NCBI GenBank assembly: GCA_009782245.1
Contig: WRKK01000354.1
Span: forward strand, 1 to 21,701
Direction: 5' to 3'
Source of the DNA: Defluviitaleaceae bacterium
Lineage (GTDB): Bacteria; Bacillota; Clostridia; Lachnospirales; WQUN01
Length of the DNA stretch: 21,701 nt
The notes under the pieces are model-generated. The model was not told where the DNA came from. It searched no databases and saw only the letters and a list, made by a program, of their open reading frames with translations. The translations under genes were made by a program, and so were the position numbers. Each line of letters opens with the position of its first letter. Within the stretch, counting starts at the first letter, position 1. Positions 14,128-21,688 of the stretch are shown here, piece after piece.

Positions 14128-14712
14128 ATGTACAACAGAGGCGACAAAATCGTATACCCAATATACGGCGCAGGAGTTATTGAAAGCCTAGAAGAAAAAG
14201 AAGTAGACGGAACTATGCAAAGTTACTACGTTATGCGTATTCCAATAGGCAACCTAAAAATTATCGTAAGCGTTGGCAAGGCAGACAGTTTGGGCATTAG
14301 AGAAATTTACACGGCGGAACAAATAACGGCAATCATTAACAACGTAAACGCTTTGCCAAAAGATATGCCCGAAAACTGGAATCAACGCTACAAGGAAAAT
14401 ATGGGCCGCATAAAATCTGGCAAACTAGAGGAAGTTACCCTAGTTTACCGCAATTTGCGCGAACGTGAACGCAAACGCGGCTTATCTACCGCCGAAAAAA
14501 AAATTATGACAACCGCAAAACAAATAGTTTTATCGGAACTTATTTTGTCTCAAAACCTAGAAAAACCGCAAGCCGAAGATATTTTGCTAGAAACCCTTAA
14601 CCTTAATTTTGACCCCGAGCATAATAAAAACCCCGAAAACACTATTAATACCGAAAACCCCGAAAATGACGAAAATGACGAAAATGACGAAGACACCGAA
14701 AATGTGGACTAA
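14128..14712 (+). CDS. CarD/CdnL-family transcription regulator with acidic repeat tail
   Basis: 194 residues, ATG 14128 with AGAAAGG at 14111-14117. The N-terminal Tudor-like RNA-polymerase-interaction domain is YNRGDKIVYPIYGAGVIE...YYVMRIPIGNLKIIVSV, and a helical C-terminal domain follows (WNQRYKENMGRIKSG, LVYRNLRERERKRGLSTAEKK), as in CarD/CdnL proteins that bind the RNA polymerase beta subunit and stabilise open complexes. The last 30 residues are an Asn/Asp/Glu-rich low-complexity tail. It includes three 9-base GAAAATGAC units (14662-14688), a slippage-type expansion not normal for CarD. It has its own promoter and no operon partner. Confidence is high for the family, low for a specific target. 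Confidence 0.88.
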   Translation: MYNRGDKIVYPIYGAGVIESLEEKEVDGTMQSYYVMRIPIGNLKIIVSVGKADSLGIREIYTAEQITAIINNVNALPKDMPENWNQRYKENMGRIKSGKLEEVTLVYRNLRERERKRGLSTAEKKIMTTAKQIVLSELILSQNLEKPQAEDILLETLNLNFDPEHNKNPENTINTENPENDENDENDEDTENVD

Positions 14713-14754
14713 AACCCCGCAACTTTAGGTTTTTGTTTAACGCCAATTAAGGGT

Positions 14755-14852
14755 AAACGGGCGGATACTTAAGCTAAAATCGGAGGGGCAAACGGGCGAC
14801 CGACCCCTGTATCGTTTAAGCCCACAACGGGCGGATAATATCCGCCCCTACG
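14755..14852. repeat. GGGCGGAT/GGGCGACCG dispersed repeat
   Basis: Contains GGGCGGATAATATCCGCCC (8-base arms, 3-base loop) and CAAACGGGCGACCGACCCC. Its end 14822-14852 is the inverted match of 5333-5363. No gene is seen in the 274-base gap that holds it. Confidence 0.65.
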
Positions 14853-14877
14853 TTGAATACATCTTCATAATAAAAAT

Positions 14878-14961
14878 TAGCGGGGTCAAGGGGACGCGTT
14901 CCCTTGCGGGGTCAAGGGGCAGAGCCCTTGCGGGGTGTGGGGCAGAGCCCCACGGTTTTGA
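14878..14961. repeat. Triple-hairpin GC-rich repeat, left inverted copy
   Basis: Three hairpins in a row: CAAGGG...CCCTTG at two places, then GTGGGGC-AGA-GCCCCAC. The reverse complement of 18089-18165 matches this block in order, including the flanking TTTTGA. It ends 25 bases before the PHP gene start, so it lies in the operon leader or just upstream of its promoter. Confidence 0.8.
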
Positions 14962-14986
14962 GTTGATTTTAGAAAGCGGTGGATTT

Positions 14987-15763
14987 ATGCTTTTTGACAG
15001 CCATGTTCACACGGCTGTTTCGCCTGATAGCGAAATGTTGCCAGCGGAAGCTGCTAGGCTGCTGAAACAAAAAAATATCGGTTGCGTTTTTACTGAACAC
15101 GCCGATTACAACCCAAGCGGGGAATTGTATTTTAGCGTTGATTTTGACGTTTATCCTAGCCAATATTTGCAGTATCGCAATAGTTGCGTTAAATTAGGGC
15201 TAGAAATTACCTTGCTAACCGAAAATGTCCAGCTAAACCAAGCCCTAATCGCCAAGCATAATTGGGATTTTATTCTAGGTTCGATACATTGGGTAGATTG
15301 CTGGGATTTATATTTTGACGATGCCTATAACCAGCTAGGCGAAAAGGTTTATAGCCGATATTTGCAATATGCCGCACAAATGGCACAAATACACGATTTT
15401 GACGCTCTGGCTCATATCGATTATATTTCACGCTATTCTCGGCTGCCAGAAAAAAATGTGCTGTATGCTAAATATGCCGCCGATTACGATAACCTGCTTA
15501 TCGCTTTGCTAGATCGCGGCAAATTGCTAGAGTTTAACACCGAACGGCTAACCAAAAACGAGCCAGCCACCGAACGTAACTTGTTCGAAATATACAGCCG
15601 CTATAAGCAACTTGGCGGCAAATACGTAACTATCGGCTCTGATGCACACGAAAGCACAAAAATTGGTAAAAATTTTGACAAGGCACTAAAAATGCTTACC
15701 AAAATAGAGTTAGTTCCCGTATATTTTGACGAACGGAGGAAAATAAAATGCACAAAAATATAA
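14987..15763 (+). CDS. PHP-domain phosphatase, HisJ-type histidinol-phosphatase-like
   Basis: 258 residues, ATG 14987 after GGTGGA. The PHP metal motifs are in order: DSHVHTAVSPDS, TEHADY, GSIHWVD, AHIDYISRY and GSDAH, all metal ligands of the HisJ group. HisJ enzymes remove phosphate from histidinol phosphate in histidine synthesis, but no his genes are near, and relatives act on other sugar or alcohol phosphates. The 3' end overlaps nagB by 16 bases and carries its ribosome site (GGAGG at about 15735), so the two are translationally coupled. This hints at a role with amino-sugar phosphates, though that is inference. Confidence 0.82.
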   Translation: MLFDSHVHTAVSPDSEMLPAEAARLLKQKNIGCVFTEHADYNPSGELYFSVDFDVYPSQYLQYRNSCVKLGLEITLLTENVQLNQALIAKHNWDFILGSIHWVDCWDLYFDDAYNQLGEKVYSRYLQYAAQMAQIHDFDALAHIDYISRYSRLPEKNVLYAKYAADYDNLLIALLDRGKLLEFNTERLTKNEPATERNLFEIYSRYKQLGGKYVTIGSDAHESTKIGKNFDKALKMLTKIELVPVYFDERRKIKCTKI

Positions 15764-16485
15764 CTATAATCGTGGCAGAAGACTACGAAACAATGAGCCA
15801 CAAAGCAGCGGAAATTTTTGCTGAATCGATAACCGCAAACCCAAATAAATCCTTTGGTTTTGCAACAGGTGCAACTCCTGTTGGTATGTATAAAAATTTA
15901 GTAAAATTGCATAAACAGGAAAACTTGGACTTTTCGGGCGTGTCAACCTTTAATTTGGACGAGTATCACCCGCTTGCACCCGATTCGCCGCAAAGCTACC
16001 GACAATTTATGTACGATAACCTGTTTTCGCACGTAAACATCAACAAAAACAACATATTCATACCCGATAGCAAAGCCGCCGATCCACACATGGAAGCCAA
16101 AGAATACGAGGCAAAAATTGAAAACAAGGGCGGCATAGAAATGCAAATTTTGGGGATTGGCTTAAATGGTCATATCGGCTTTAACGAGCCAAACGAAACT
16201 TTTGACGCAAATACCCGCTATACACCGCTTGCAAAAGCAACAATCGAAAGCAACGCGCGGCATTTTGCCTCCGCCGAGGACGTTCCCACTAATGCAATTA
16301 CCATGGGAATACGGTCTATAATGTTGGCTAGGCATATTTTGCTATTGGCAAACGGCGTAAACAAAGCCACTATTTTACGAGATGCACTTTTGGGTGCTAT
16401 TACGCCACTTGTGCCAGCATCTATTTTGCAGTTGCATCAGTCAGTTACGGTAGTTATTGATAAAGAAGCTGCTACATTATTGTAG
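15748..16485 (+). CDS. nagB: Glucosamine-6-phosphate deaminase
   Basis: 245 residues, ATG 15748, GGAGG inside the preceding gene. The substrate loop FGFATGATPVGMY, the catalytic aspartate in FNLDEYHPL and the GIGLNGHIGFNEP motif with the ring-opening histidine and acid are all intact. The end of NagB enzymes (VPASILQLH) is present. It converts glucosamine-6-phosphate to fructose-6-phosphate and ammonia, so cell-wall amino sugars can enter glycolysis. The allosteric extension of the E. coli enzyme is absent, giving the shorter Gram-positive form. It is followed two bases later by the flippase gene. Confidence 0.95.
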   Translation: MHKNITIIVAEDYETMSHKAAEIFAESITANPNKSFGFATGATPVGMYKNLVKLHKQENLDFSGVSTFNLDEYHPLAPDSPQSYRQFMYDNLFSHVNINKNNIFIPDSKAADPHMEAKEYEAKIENKGGIEMQILGIGLNGHIGFNEPNETFDANTRYTPLAKATIESNARHFASAEDVPTNAITMGIRSIMLARHILLLANGVNKATILRDALLGAITPLVPASILQLHQSVTVVIDKEAATLL

Positions 16486-16487
16486 TT

Positions 16488-18074
16488 ATGGCGTTGAAAA
16501 GAAAAGCGAGCGAGTCTTCTTTTGTTAAACAAGCCGCCATTTTGGCGGCTGCAACTTTGTTTGTTCGCTTTATCGGGTTTTTGTACAGAGTGCCACTTAC
16601 CAACCTTATCGGCGACGAGGGAAACGCCCTCTATAATGCTGGCTTTCAATTTTATTCTTTTTTGTTGGTGCTTTCTTCGGCGGGCTTGCCTGCTGCTATT
16701 GCCAAAATGGTCTCCGAACGAATGGCTCGGCACGAATATAGAAATGCACACCGAGTTTTTCAGGCGGCGATGATAGTTGCCGTTACGTTTGGTTTTTTTG
16801 GATCGGTACTGTTGTGGTTTATGGCGGGATATTTATCGGTGTGGTTTGGATACCCTGGCAGCGTATATGCGATAAGGGCAGTTTCGCCAGCTGTATTACT
16901 TGTCGCTATTATGGCGGTTTTTAGGGGGTATTTTCAAGGAATGAATAATACTGTGCCTACTGCTGTATCGCAAGTTGTAGAGCAGTTTTTTAATGCGATA
17001 TTCAAAATTGGCTTAGCGTTTTTGTTTATCGAACAGCTAGAACTGGCGGCGGCGGGTGCAACTGCTGGCACGGGAATAGGTGCTTTTTTGGGACTTATGA
17101 CACTTTTGGGCATTTACAGGATATTATCGCCAAAGTTTGTAACCCGAGCAAAACGCGACCGTTCCCATAAAGTTGAGCATACTGGCGATATAGTAAAAGA
17201 AATTTTGTCAACGGCGTTTCCGATAATTATCGGCACGGCAATTTACAGCATGGCAAATTTTATTGATATGGCTATGGTTTCGCACAGGTTAAATTCGACG
17301 GGATTATTTTTGCAATCTGAAATTGATATGTTATACGGGCAATTAACGGGTAAATTTGTTGTTTTAACAACGTTGCCTGTTTCTATATCTTCGGCGTTAG
17401 CGATTGCCTCGTTGCCTAGCATAGCGGGCAGCACCGCCACAAGAGACCGCAAGGCGGTTTTGTCAAAAATATCCAAGGCGACAAGGTTGTCAATGTTGGT
17501 TGCAATACCGTCTGCCGTTGGGTTGGGCGTTTTAGCAGAGCCAATTTTGCTGTTACTTTTCCCAGCCCACCCAGATGGTGCTATTTTGTTGCAAGTTGGT
17601 GCAATCAGCATTGTATTTTTGTCATTGGTGCAGGTTTCTACGGGGGCGTTGCAGGGTATAGGAAAAATAATTTTTCCTGTTGCGGGTGCGTTGGCGGGTG
17701 CAACGGCGAAAATTCCGCTAAATTACGTACTAATAGCGATTCCAGAAATTAACGTTTTGGGTGCGGTAATAAGCACGATAGTGTGCTATTTTTTCGCAAT
17801 GCTAATAAATTGGGGTGCGTTAAAAAAATACACAAAAATAAAAATCGACTGGTCGGGAACATTTATCAAACCTGCCATCGCCGCCGCAATGATGGGCATT
17901 GCATCTTTTGTCAGCCATTATTCCATAATGCTATTTTTAGGAAACAACACAATTGCAACGCTAATATCAGTAATATTTGGCGTAGTTACATACTTTCTAA
18001 TACTGATAATTTTGGGCGGCTTGCAAAAAGAAGATGTGCAACGGATTCCTTTTGTTAGGAAGTATGTTCGGTAA
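16488..18074 (+). CDS. MurJ/SpoVB-family lipid-linked oligosaccharide flippase
   Basis: 528 residues, ATG 16488, two bases after the nagB stop. There is no strong ribosome site, so expression probably depends on coupling. About fourteen hydrophobic helices are visible. The family start FVKQAAILAAATLFVRFIGF and LYRVPLTNLIGDEGNALYN match the SpoVB/YtgP/MurJ branch of the MOP superfamily, and FRGYFQGMNNTVPTAVSQVVEQ is the conserved loop of that branch. Such proteins move lipid II or related lipid-linked sugars across the membrane, either for general wall growth (MurJ) or for spore cortex (SpoVB). Which of the two it is cannot be told by eye. The stop lies 15 bases before the right inverted repeat. 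Confidence 0.9.
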   Translation: MALKRKASESSFVKQAAILAAATLFVRFIGFLYRVPLTNLIGDEGNALYNAGFQFYSFLLVLSSAGLPAAIAKMVSERMARHEYRNAHRVFQAAMIVAVTFGFFGSVLLWFMAGYLSVWFGYPGSVYAIRAVSPAVLLVAIMAVFRGYFQGMNNTVPTAVSQVVEQFFNAIFKIGLAFLFIEQLELAAAGATAGTGIGAFLGLMTLLGIYRILSPKFVTRAKRDRSHKVEHTGDIVKEILSTAFPIIIGTAIYSMANFIDMAMVSHRLNSTGLFLQSEIDMLYGQLTGKFVVLTTLPVSISSALAIASLPSIAGSTATRDRKAVLSKISKATRLSMLVAIPSAVGLGVLAEPILLLLFPAHPDGAILLQVGAISIVFLSLVQVSTGALQGIGKIIFPVAGALAGATAKIPLNYVLIAIPEINVLGAVISTIVCYFFAMLINWGALKKYTKIKIDWSGTFIKPAIAAAMMGIASFVSHYSIMLFLGNNTIATLISVIFGVVTYFLILIILGGLQKEDVQRIPFVRKYVR

Positions 18075-18088
18075 GGGCAAAAACAAGT

Positions 18089-18165
18089 TCAAAACCGTGG
18101 GCGCTGCCCACACCCGCCAGGGCGCTGCCCTGGACCCGCAAGGAGCGCGCCCCTTGACCCGCTAA
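18089..18165. repeat. Triple-hairpin GC-rich repeat, right inverted copy
   Basis: Stems GTGGGC-GCT-GCCCAC, CCAGGGC-GCT-GCCCTGG and CAAGG...CCTTG. It matches 14878-14961 in reverse. It starts 15 bases after the flippase stop and may act as a barrier to read-through, though there is no T tract. Confidence 0.8.
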
Positions 18166-18228
18166 GTTTTTTAATGGGTTTTGGCGGTAAGTTTGATGAT
18201 ATTAGGGTTAAATTTGCGGCGTTTTCCC

Positions 18229-18391
18229 CGTAGGGGCGACCGTCCCCTGCCCGTCCGACAGGCGGGTCGGTCGCCCGTCCGTCTAATCCCCAATGGTTCA
18301 ATAAAAATGTACGCAGGTGGGGCAACCGTCTCTTGCCCGTCCGCCTACTCGGTGGGCAGGTTCGTCAGGCGGGTTGGTCGCCCGTGGTAAA
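18229..18391. repeat. Composite GGGCGACCG/TACGCAGGTGG repeat block
   Basis: The 343-base space 18075-18417 holds no gene; it is filled by the triple hairpin and this block. The part 18268-18322 matches 21634-21688 in the same direction with two mismatches in 55 bases. GC-rich CCTGCCCG and GGCGGGT units repeat inside it, and a further GGTCGCCCG and its partner GGGCGACC occur at the right end. Confidence 0.75.
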
Positions 18392-18417
18392 TTTCGGGCG
18401 ACCAATGAAAATGACAA

Positions 18418-19509
18418 TCAATTACTTTCCAAATAATCTTTATCAGGCAACGGTGGAAAATTCGCCGTTGGCAAAACTTGATACCAATATGCAACAGATG
18501 CTATATCGTCCTGCAAGGGCAAATATCTGCCGTCTTCTCGCCAGCCTAGCGCCTGAATCGTAACACGCAAATCCTCTTCAAAGCGAATTGGGTCGACTAT
18601 GTGCCAGCGATACATACCAAAACGTTGCTGACTTTGGTATAATCCGTCAGGACGTATTACTTGATGCAACCCAGCGTAAGCCGTGGAAAATTCTTGATAT
18701 TGGTGGTTTTTTTGGTTTTCAAAATTATAAGAGCCGCAAAAATAATCCTCTGTGCCTGTACCGCAAATTGTGGGAAACTCGTTATCGCCGTCCATGAAAA
18801 ATTTAATTTCGCCCTCGCCCCACCAGCCAGCACTATTAGATTGCCAAGCCATATAAGTGCCAACATATTGTCCTTGCCCTTTTACGCCGTCCAAGATTGT
18901 GTAAACTTCCTTATAAGGCAACGGTTTGGCTCGCCTAAATTGTGCGTGAAAATATGCCGCATCGTCAGGTATATCTGTCAAAACGTAGTCAATTTGATAA
19001 TACATGGTAACAGGCACTTTGTCTAGGTTTTCTAAAGTCATGCGGCAACTTTTTTTGAAAGGCATCTGCCAATAGCAGTTGAAAGCACTGCCAGGGTTTA
19101 CGCAGACCGCCAAAGAGTTAAGCGGTGCGAAAGAATCCCAAGAACTAGCGAAAAAATCCCCTATTGGGCATTCGATAGACGGCATTTTTTGTCCGTCCCA
19201 ATAAGCACGCAAAATTGTGTTGCGCCATTTGCCTGTTGGAGTGAGCCAAATATGCTGTATGCAGCCAGGTTCAGATATATCGGCAATGGTAAAAGTTTCG
19301 CCAGGTTGTAGGATTATGTAAGGGTTGACTTTCCAGCCTTGTCCCAAACTTTGTGCGGCGTGTTTTGCGTTGCCGTCCGCCAAGTTGCACATTCCGCCCT
19401 GTCCTTTTTCGCCTGTAAAATTTTCTGGCGAAATGGAGCGAGTTTTTGCTTTTGAGGTCAAAAATAAATTTCCCATGTTTGTGTTCAGCCCATTAAAATT
19501 AGAACTCAT
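18418..19509 (-). CDS. DUF2961 / GH172-family glycoside hydrolase
   Basis: 363 residues, ATG 19509 with GGGAG upstream. The DUF2961 hallmarks are present: GEKGQGGM near the start, PGCIQHIWLT, the GWWGEGEIKFFMDGD segment (229-242) and ICGTGTEDYFCGSYNF (248-263). The two glutamates around E232/E234 and E254 are the likely catalytic pair by analogy to the GH172 alpha-fructofuranosidase. GH172 members act on furanosides, such as difructose anhydride or D-arabinan. No signal peptide is seen, so it probably acts inside the cell on imported small sugars. It has its own promoter. No transporter or other sugar-use gene sits beside it on this strand; the sugar isomerase at 20527 may be related in role. 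Confidence 0.9.
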   Translation of the reverse strand: MSSNFNGLNTNMGNLFLTSKAKTRSISPENFTGEKGQGGMCNLADGNAKHAAQSLGQGWKVNPYIILQPGETFTIADISEPGCIQHIWLTPTGKWRNTILRAYWDGQKMPSIECPIGDFFASSWDSFAPLNSLAVCVNPGSAFNCYWQMPFKKSCRMTLENLDKVPVTMYYQIDYVLTDIPDDAAYFHAQFRRAKPLPYKEVYTILDGVKGQGQYVGTYMAWQSNSAGWWGEGEIKFFMDGDNEFPTICGTGTEDYFCGSYNFENQKNHQYQEFSTAYAGLHQVIRPDGLYQSQQRFGMYRWHIVDPIRFEEDLRVTIQALGWREDGRYLPLQDDIASVAYWYQVLPTANFPPLPDKDYLESN

Positions 19510-19605
19510 AAAATTATGCTCCCTTTTAAGTATGTCCGTTGGATTTTCGCCTTTTCGTTATGGCACACAGCATTAAGATAAGCGGACATTCAAAATTATG
19601 TTATT

Positions 19606-19634
19606 ATCTTAGCATAAAAATATTTAGCTGTAAA
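19606..19634 (-). promoter_or_regulatory. Promoter of the GH172 gene
   Basis: On the minus strand TTTACA (19629-19634), a 17-base spacer ending TATGC and TAAGAT (19606-19611). Start near 19599, leaving a leader of about 90 bases with no recognised riboswitch. Confidence 0.55.
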
Positions 19635-19677
19635 GTGGTTTTGGCTTGAAATCGGGAATGGTAATTTTCCTTTTTGT

Positions 19678-19706
19678 TTGACTTTTTGGGTGTTGGGTGG
19701 TATAAT
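19678..19706 (+). promoter_or_regulatory. Promoter of the Phd-MNT gene pair
   Basis: TTGACT (19678-19683), 17-base spacer ending GTGG and a perfect TATAAT (19701-19706). Start near 19713, leader about 25 bases. Confidence 0.8.
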
Positions 19707-19737
19707 TTTGGTAAAATTTAGCAAGGGGGGGATTTGC

Positions 19738-19977
19738 ATGATTCAAATTACGGCAAACGACTTTGAAATCAATGTCAAAAAATATTTAACGCTCGCCACC
19801 AAAGAGCGGGTTCATATAACCGAAAATGGCAACGATATAGCCATTTTGGCCGCTCCGCCGAAAAATATTGTAGACAGCTTTATTGGCGTTATTCCAGACG
19901 ATGGCTATAGCGTGAAAACGGCTCGGCAGGAACGGAGGGGTAATTTTGCCAGAGGAATTTTTGCAAAAGCAAGTTGA
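19738..19977 (+). CDS. Phd/YefM-type antitoxin-like protein
   Basis: 79 residues, ATG 19738 behind AAGGGGGGG; longer frames start upstream of the promoter. It opens with MIQITANDFEINVKKYLTLA and then VHITENGNDIAILAAP, the N-terminal DNA-binding fold of Phd/YefM antitoxins. The C-terminal part (KNIVDSFIGVIPDDGYSVKTARQERRG) resembles the toxin-binding tail of Phd-type antitoxins that go with PIN or Doc toxins. Such toxins normally follow directly, but the next gene here is an MNT nucleotidyltransferase. The true toxin may be lost, or this is an unusual pair. Antitoxins of this type usually repress their own promoter. Confidence 0.8.
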   Translation: MIQITANDFEINVKKYLTLATKERVHITENGNDIAILAAPPKNIVDSFIGVIPDDGYSVKTARQERRGNFARGIFAKAS

Positions 19978-20008
19978 CAAAACTATTTCCTAGCAAGGGG
20001 GCTATTTT

Positions 20009-20413
20009 ATGCGAACAATCCAATCCATGGAAGAACTAGACATTCCGCAACGCTACCGAGATTATCTAGCGGAATATTTGGCAAACATCGCCGCAGCTAA
20101 CCTGCCATTTATTAGCAGGGTTATTTTGTTTGGCAGTTGTGCAAGAGGTACAACCCGCAAATCTAGTGATATTGACATTTTTGTTACTACTAACCGAGAG
20201 GTAAGCATTGACGAAGAAGATATACTTGCCTGGGATTGCCGTCCTACAGGTGCTTCTAGTGGACTGCCAATGGATTTATTGGTACAACCAGAAGAAAAAT
20301 TTATCACTTTCATAGACAGCTTTGGCATGGTTCAAAAGCAAGTACATAAGAATGGAGTTGATTTAAGTGGATTTATACGAGAACGCTTGCCAAACCGAGC
20401 GAGCAGCCATTAA
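20009..20413 (+). CDS. MNT-type minimal nucleotidyltransferase
   Basis: 134 residues, ATG 20009 with AAGGGGG upstream; the TAGCAAGGGGG leader repeats the one before the Phd gene. The catalytic motif is FGSCARGTTRKSSDIDIFV (41-59), with D54 and D56 as metal ligands and D89 (MDLLV) as the third. MNT proteins often pair with HEPN toxins and silence them by adding AMP to a tyrosine. No HEPN gene is visible here. It may instead be linked with the Phd-like gene 31 bases upstream, or be an orphan. The C-terminal 45 residues hold nothing I recognise. Confidence 0.82.
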   Translation: MRTIQSMEELDIPQRYRDYLAEYLANIAAANLPFISRVILFGSCARGTTRKSSDIDIFVTTNREVSIDEEDILAWDCRPTGASSGLPMDLLVQPEEKFITFIDSFGMVQKQVHKNGVDLSGFIRERLPNRASSH

Positions 20414-20449
20414 CTTATTAAGCACAGGAGATTACCGCTAAAATATATT

Positions 20450-20478
20450 TTGACAAACCCCAAAACATACCCTATAAT
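20450..20478 (+). promoter_or_regulatory. Near-perfect consensus promoter of the sugar isomerase
   Basis: TTGACA (20450-20455), 17-base spacer and TATAAT (20473-20478): full consensus at both boxes. Start near 20485, leader about 42 bases. It suggests high expression. Confidence 0.9.
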
Positions 20479-20526
20479 AAAAATATCAAGCAACAAACCA
20501 AAATTCAAAATAACGGAGGAACAACA

Positions 20527-21417
20527 ATGCCAAAATTTGGAGTTAGTATTTACAGCATAAGCCGCAATATTCTTAACGGAAAAATTACCCCCGAAGAGGG
20601 CGTAGAATGGCTGTGCGAACACGGCGCGGAAGTTATTGAAATTGTACCATTTGGGATTGACCTTTTGGCAGACCCAACCCTAGCAACACGCATGAAAGCC
20701 GCCGCCGATAAATTTAACGTGCCTATTGACAACTATTCAATAAACGCCGATTTCCTAATGAAAACGCCCGCCGAAATGCAACAGGAAATAGACAGGGTAA
20801 AATCCCATATAAAAGCTGCAAAAGATTTGGGTATCTCCACGCTGCGGAGCGACTGCGCAGGCTACAGGCGGCCAATAGAACAAAACACAATAGAAACATT
20901 TTTGGAAGAATTACCCGATATTACCAAAGCCTACGAAGATTTAGCAGAATACGCCGCCAGCTTTAACATAAAGCTGTTGCTAGAAAATCACGGTTTTCAC
21001 GCCAACGGCTGCGATAGAGTCCGCCTAATCCTAAAGGGCGTAAAATCCGCAAATTTTGGACATCAGCTTGATGTTGGCAACTACATTTGCATGGACGATA
21101 AACCCGAAATAGCCGTTAAAAAAATGCTGCCTTTCGCCGTAACCGTGCACATGAAAGATTTTTACGTACGCCGCACCGACCCTGGCGATGCAACGCAATT
21201 TGACTGCTCGGGTGCGTGGTTTCGCTCGGTTGGCGGACAATACCTGCGCGGCTCTATCCTAGGGCAAGGCGACTTGGATACCGTTGACATTATCCACAGC
21301 GTTAAGGCATCTGGCTTTGACGGCAACATTTATATAGAATACGAAGGCATGGAAGATTGCTTTTACGGCACAAAAGTTAGCCTGGATAACCTTAAAAGAA
21401 TCTGGAGCGAAGTTTGA
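20527..21417 (+). CDS. Sugar phosphate isomerase/epimerase (xylose isomerase-like TIM barrel)
   Basis: 296 residues, ATG 20527 with GGAGGA upstream. The AP-endonuclease-2/xylose-isomerase-like TIM barrel is seen from FGVSIYSISRNI at the start and from the metal-ligand segments LLLENHG, HQLDVGN, VTVHMKDF and IYIEYEGMED. The RSDCAGYRRP loop also fits sugar epimerases of this fold. Substrate cannot be told; relatives act on inositols, ketoses and other sugars. It stands alone between a consensus promoter and a hairpin terminator. The nearby GH172 gene could supply a furanose or ketose, which is a guess only. Confidence 0.88.
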   Translation: MPKFGVSIYSISRNILNGKITPEEGVEWLCEHGAEVIEIVPFGIDLLADPTLATRMKAAADKFNVPIDNYSINADFLMKTPAEMQQEIDRVKSHIKAAKDLGISTLRSDCAGYRRPIEQNTIETFLEELPDITKAYEDLAEYAASFNIKLLLENHGFHANGCDRVRLILKGVKSANFGHQLDVGNYICMDDKPEIAVKKMLPFAVTVHMKDFYVRRTDPGDATQFDCSGAWFRSVGGQYLRGSILGQGDLDTVDIIHSVKASGFDGNIYIEYEGMEDCFYGTKVSLDNLKRIWSEV

Positions 21418-21447
21418 GTTTATAGCGAAGCAAAAGCCGATATAACG

Positions 21448-21481
21448 AAAAAATGGGCGGACAATATCTGCCCATTTTTTT
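21448..21481 (+). terminator. Rho-independent terminator after the isomerase gene
   Basis: AAAAAATGGGCGGA and TCTGCCCATTTTTTT form a stem with a short loop. Flanking A and T runs make it able to act in both directions. Confidence 0.88.
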
Positions 21482-21497
21482 GTTGGAGTTGTGTTTG

Positions 21498-21688
21498 TCG
21501 TAGGGGCGACCGTCCACCTGCGTACATTTTTATTGATATAATGTGAACCAGGTGGAACGGGCGACCGTTTGCCCCCCAACCAACGAGGGGCGTTGCCGTT
21601 GGCGTTGGGGATTTCACAACGGGCGACCGAGGACGGTCGCCCGTCCGTCTAATCCCCAATGTTTCAATAAAAGTGTACGCAGGTGGGG
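21498..21688. repeat. Repeat block with terminal inverted motif
   Basis: Starts with the CGTAGGGGCGACCGTC edge shared with 18229. The motif ending TACGCAGGTGG occurs inverted at 21514-21537 and direct at 21663-21686, enclosing about 173 bases in a MITE-like manner. Bases 21634-21688 repeat 18268-18322. No coding potential was seen. Confidence 0.7.

Noticed and set aside
14755..14961. CRISPR array in the repeat-rich spacer
   Set aside because: The repeats are unequal hairpins without uniform spacers, and no cas genes are present.
18181..18563. Plus-strand reading frames over the GC-rich repeat block and the GH172 3' end
   Set aside because: They are produced by the repeats and by the antisense of GH172; no ribosome sites or protein features.
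19933..19995. Possible remnant of a lost toxin start: GGAGGGG then TTG inside the Phd gene end, 15 codons to a TAG
   Set aside because: Too short and without recognisable toxin residues; chance is as likely. It is noted because a toxin gene would normally start there.
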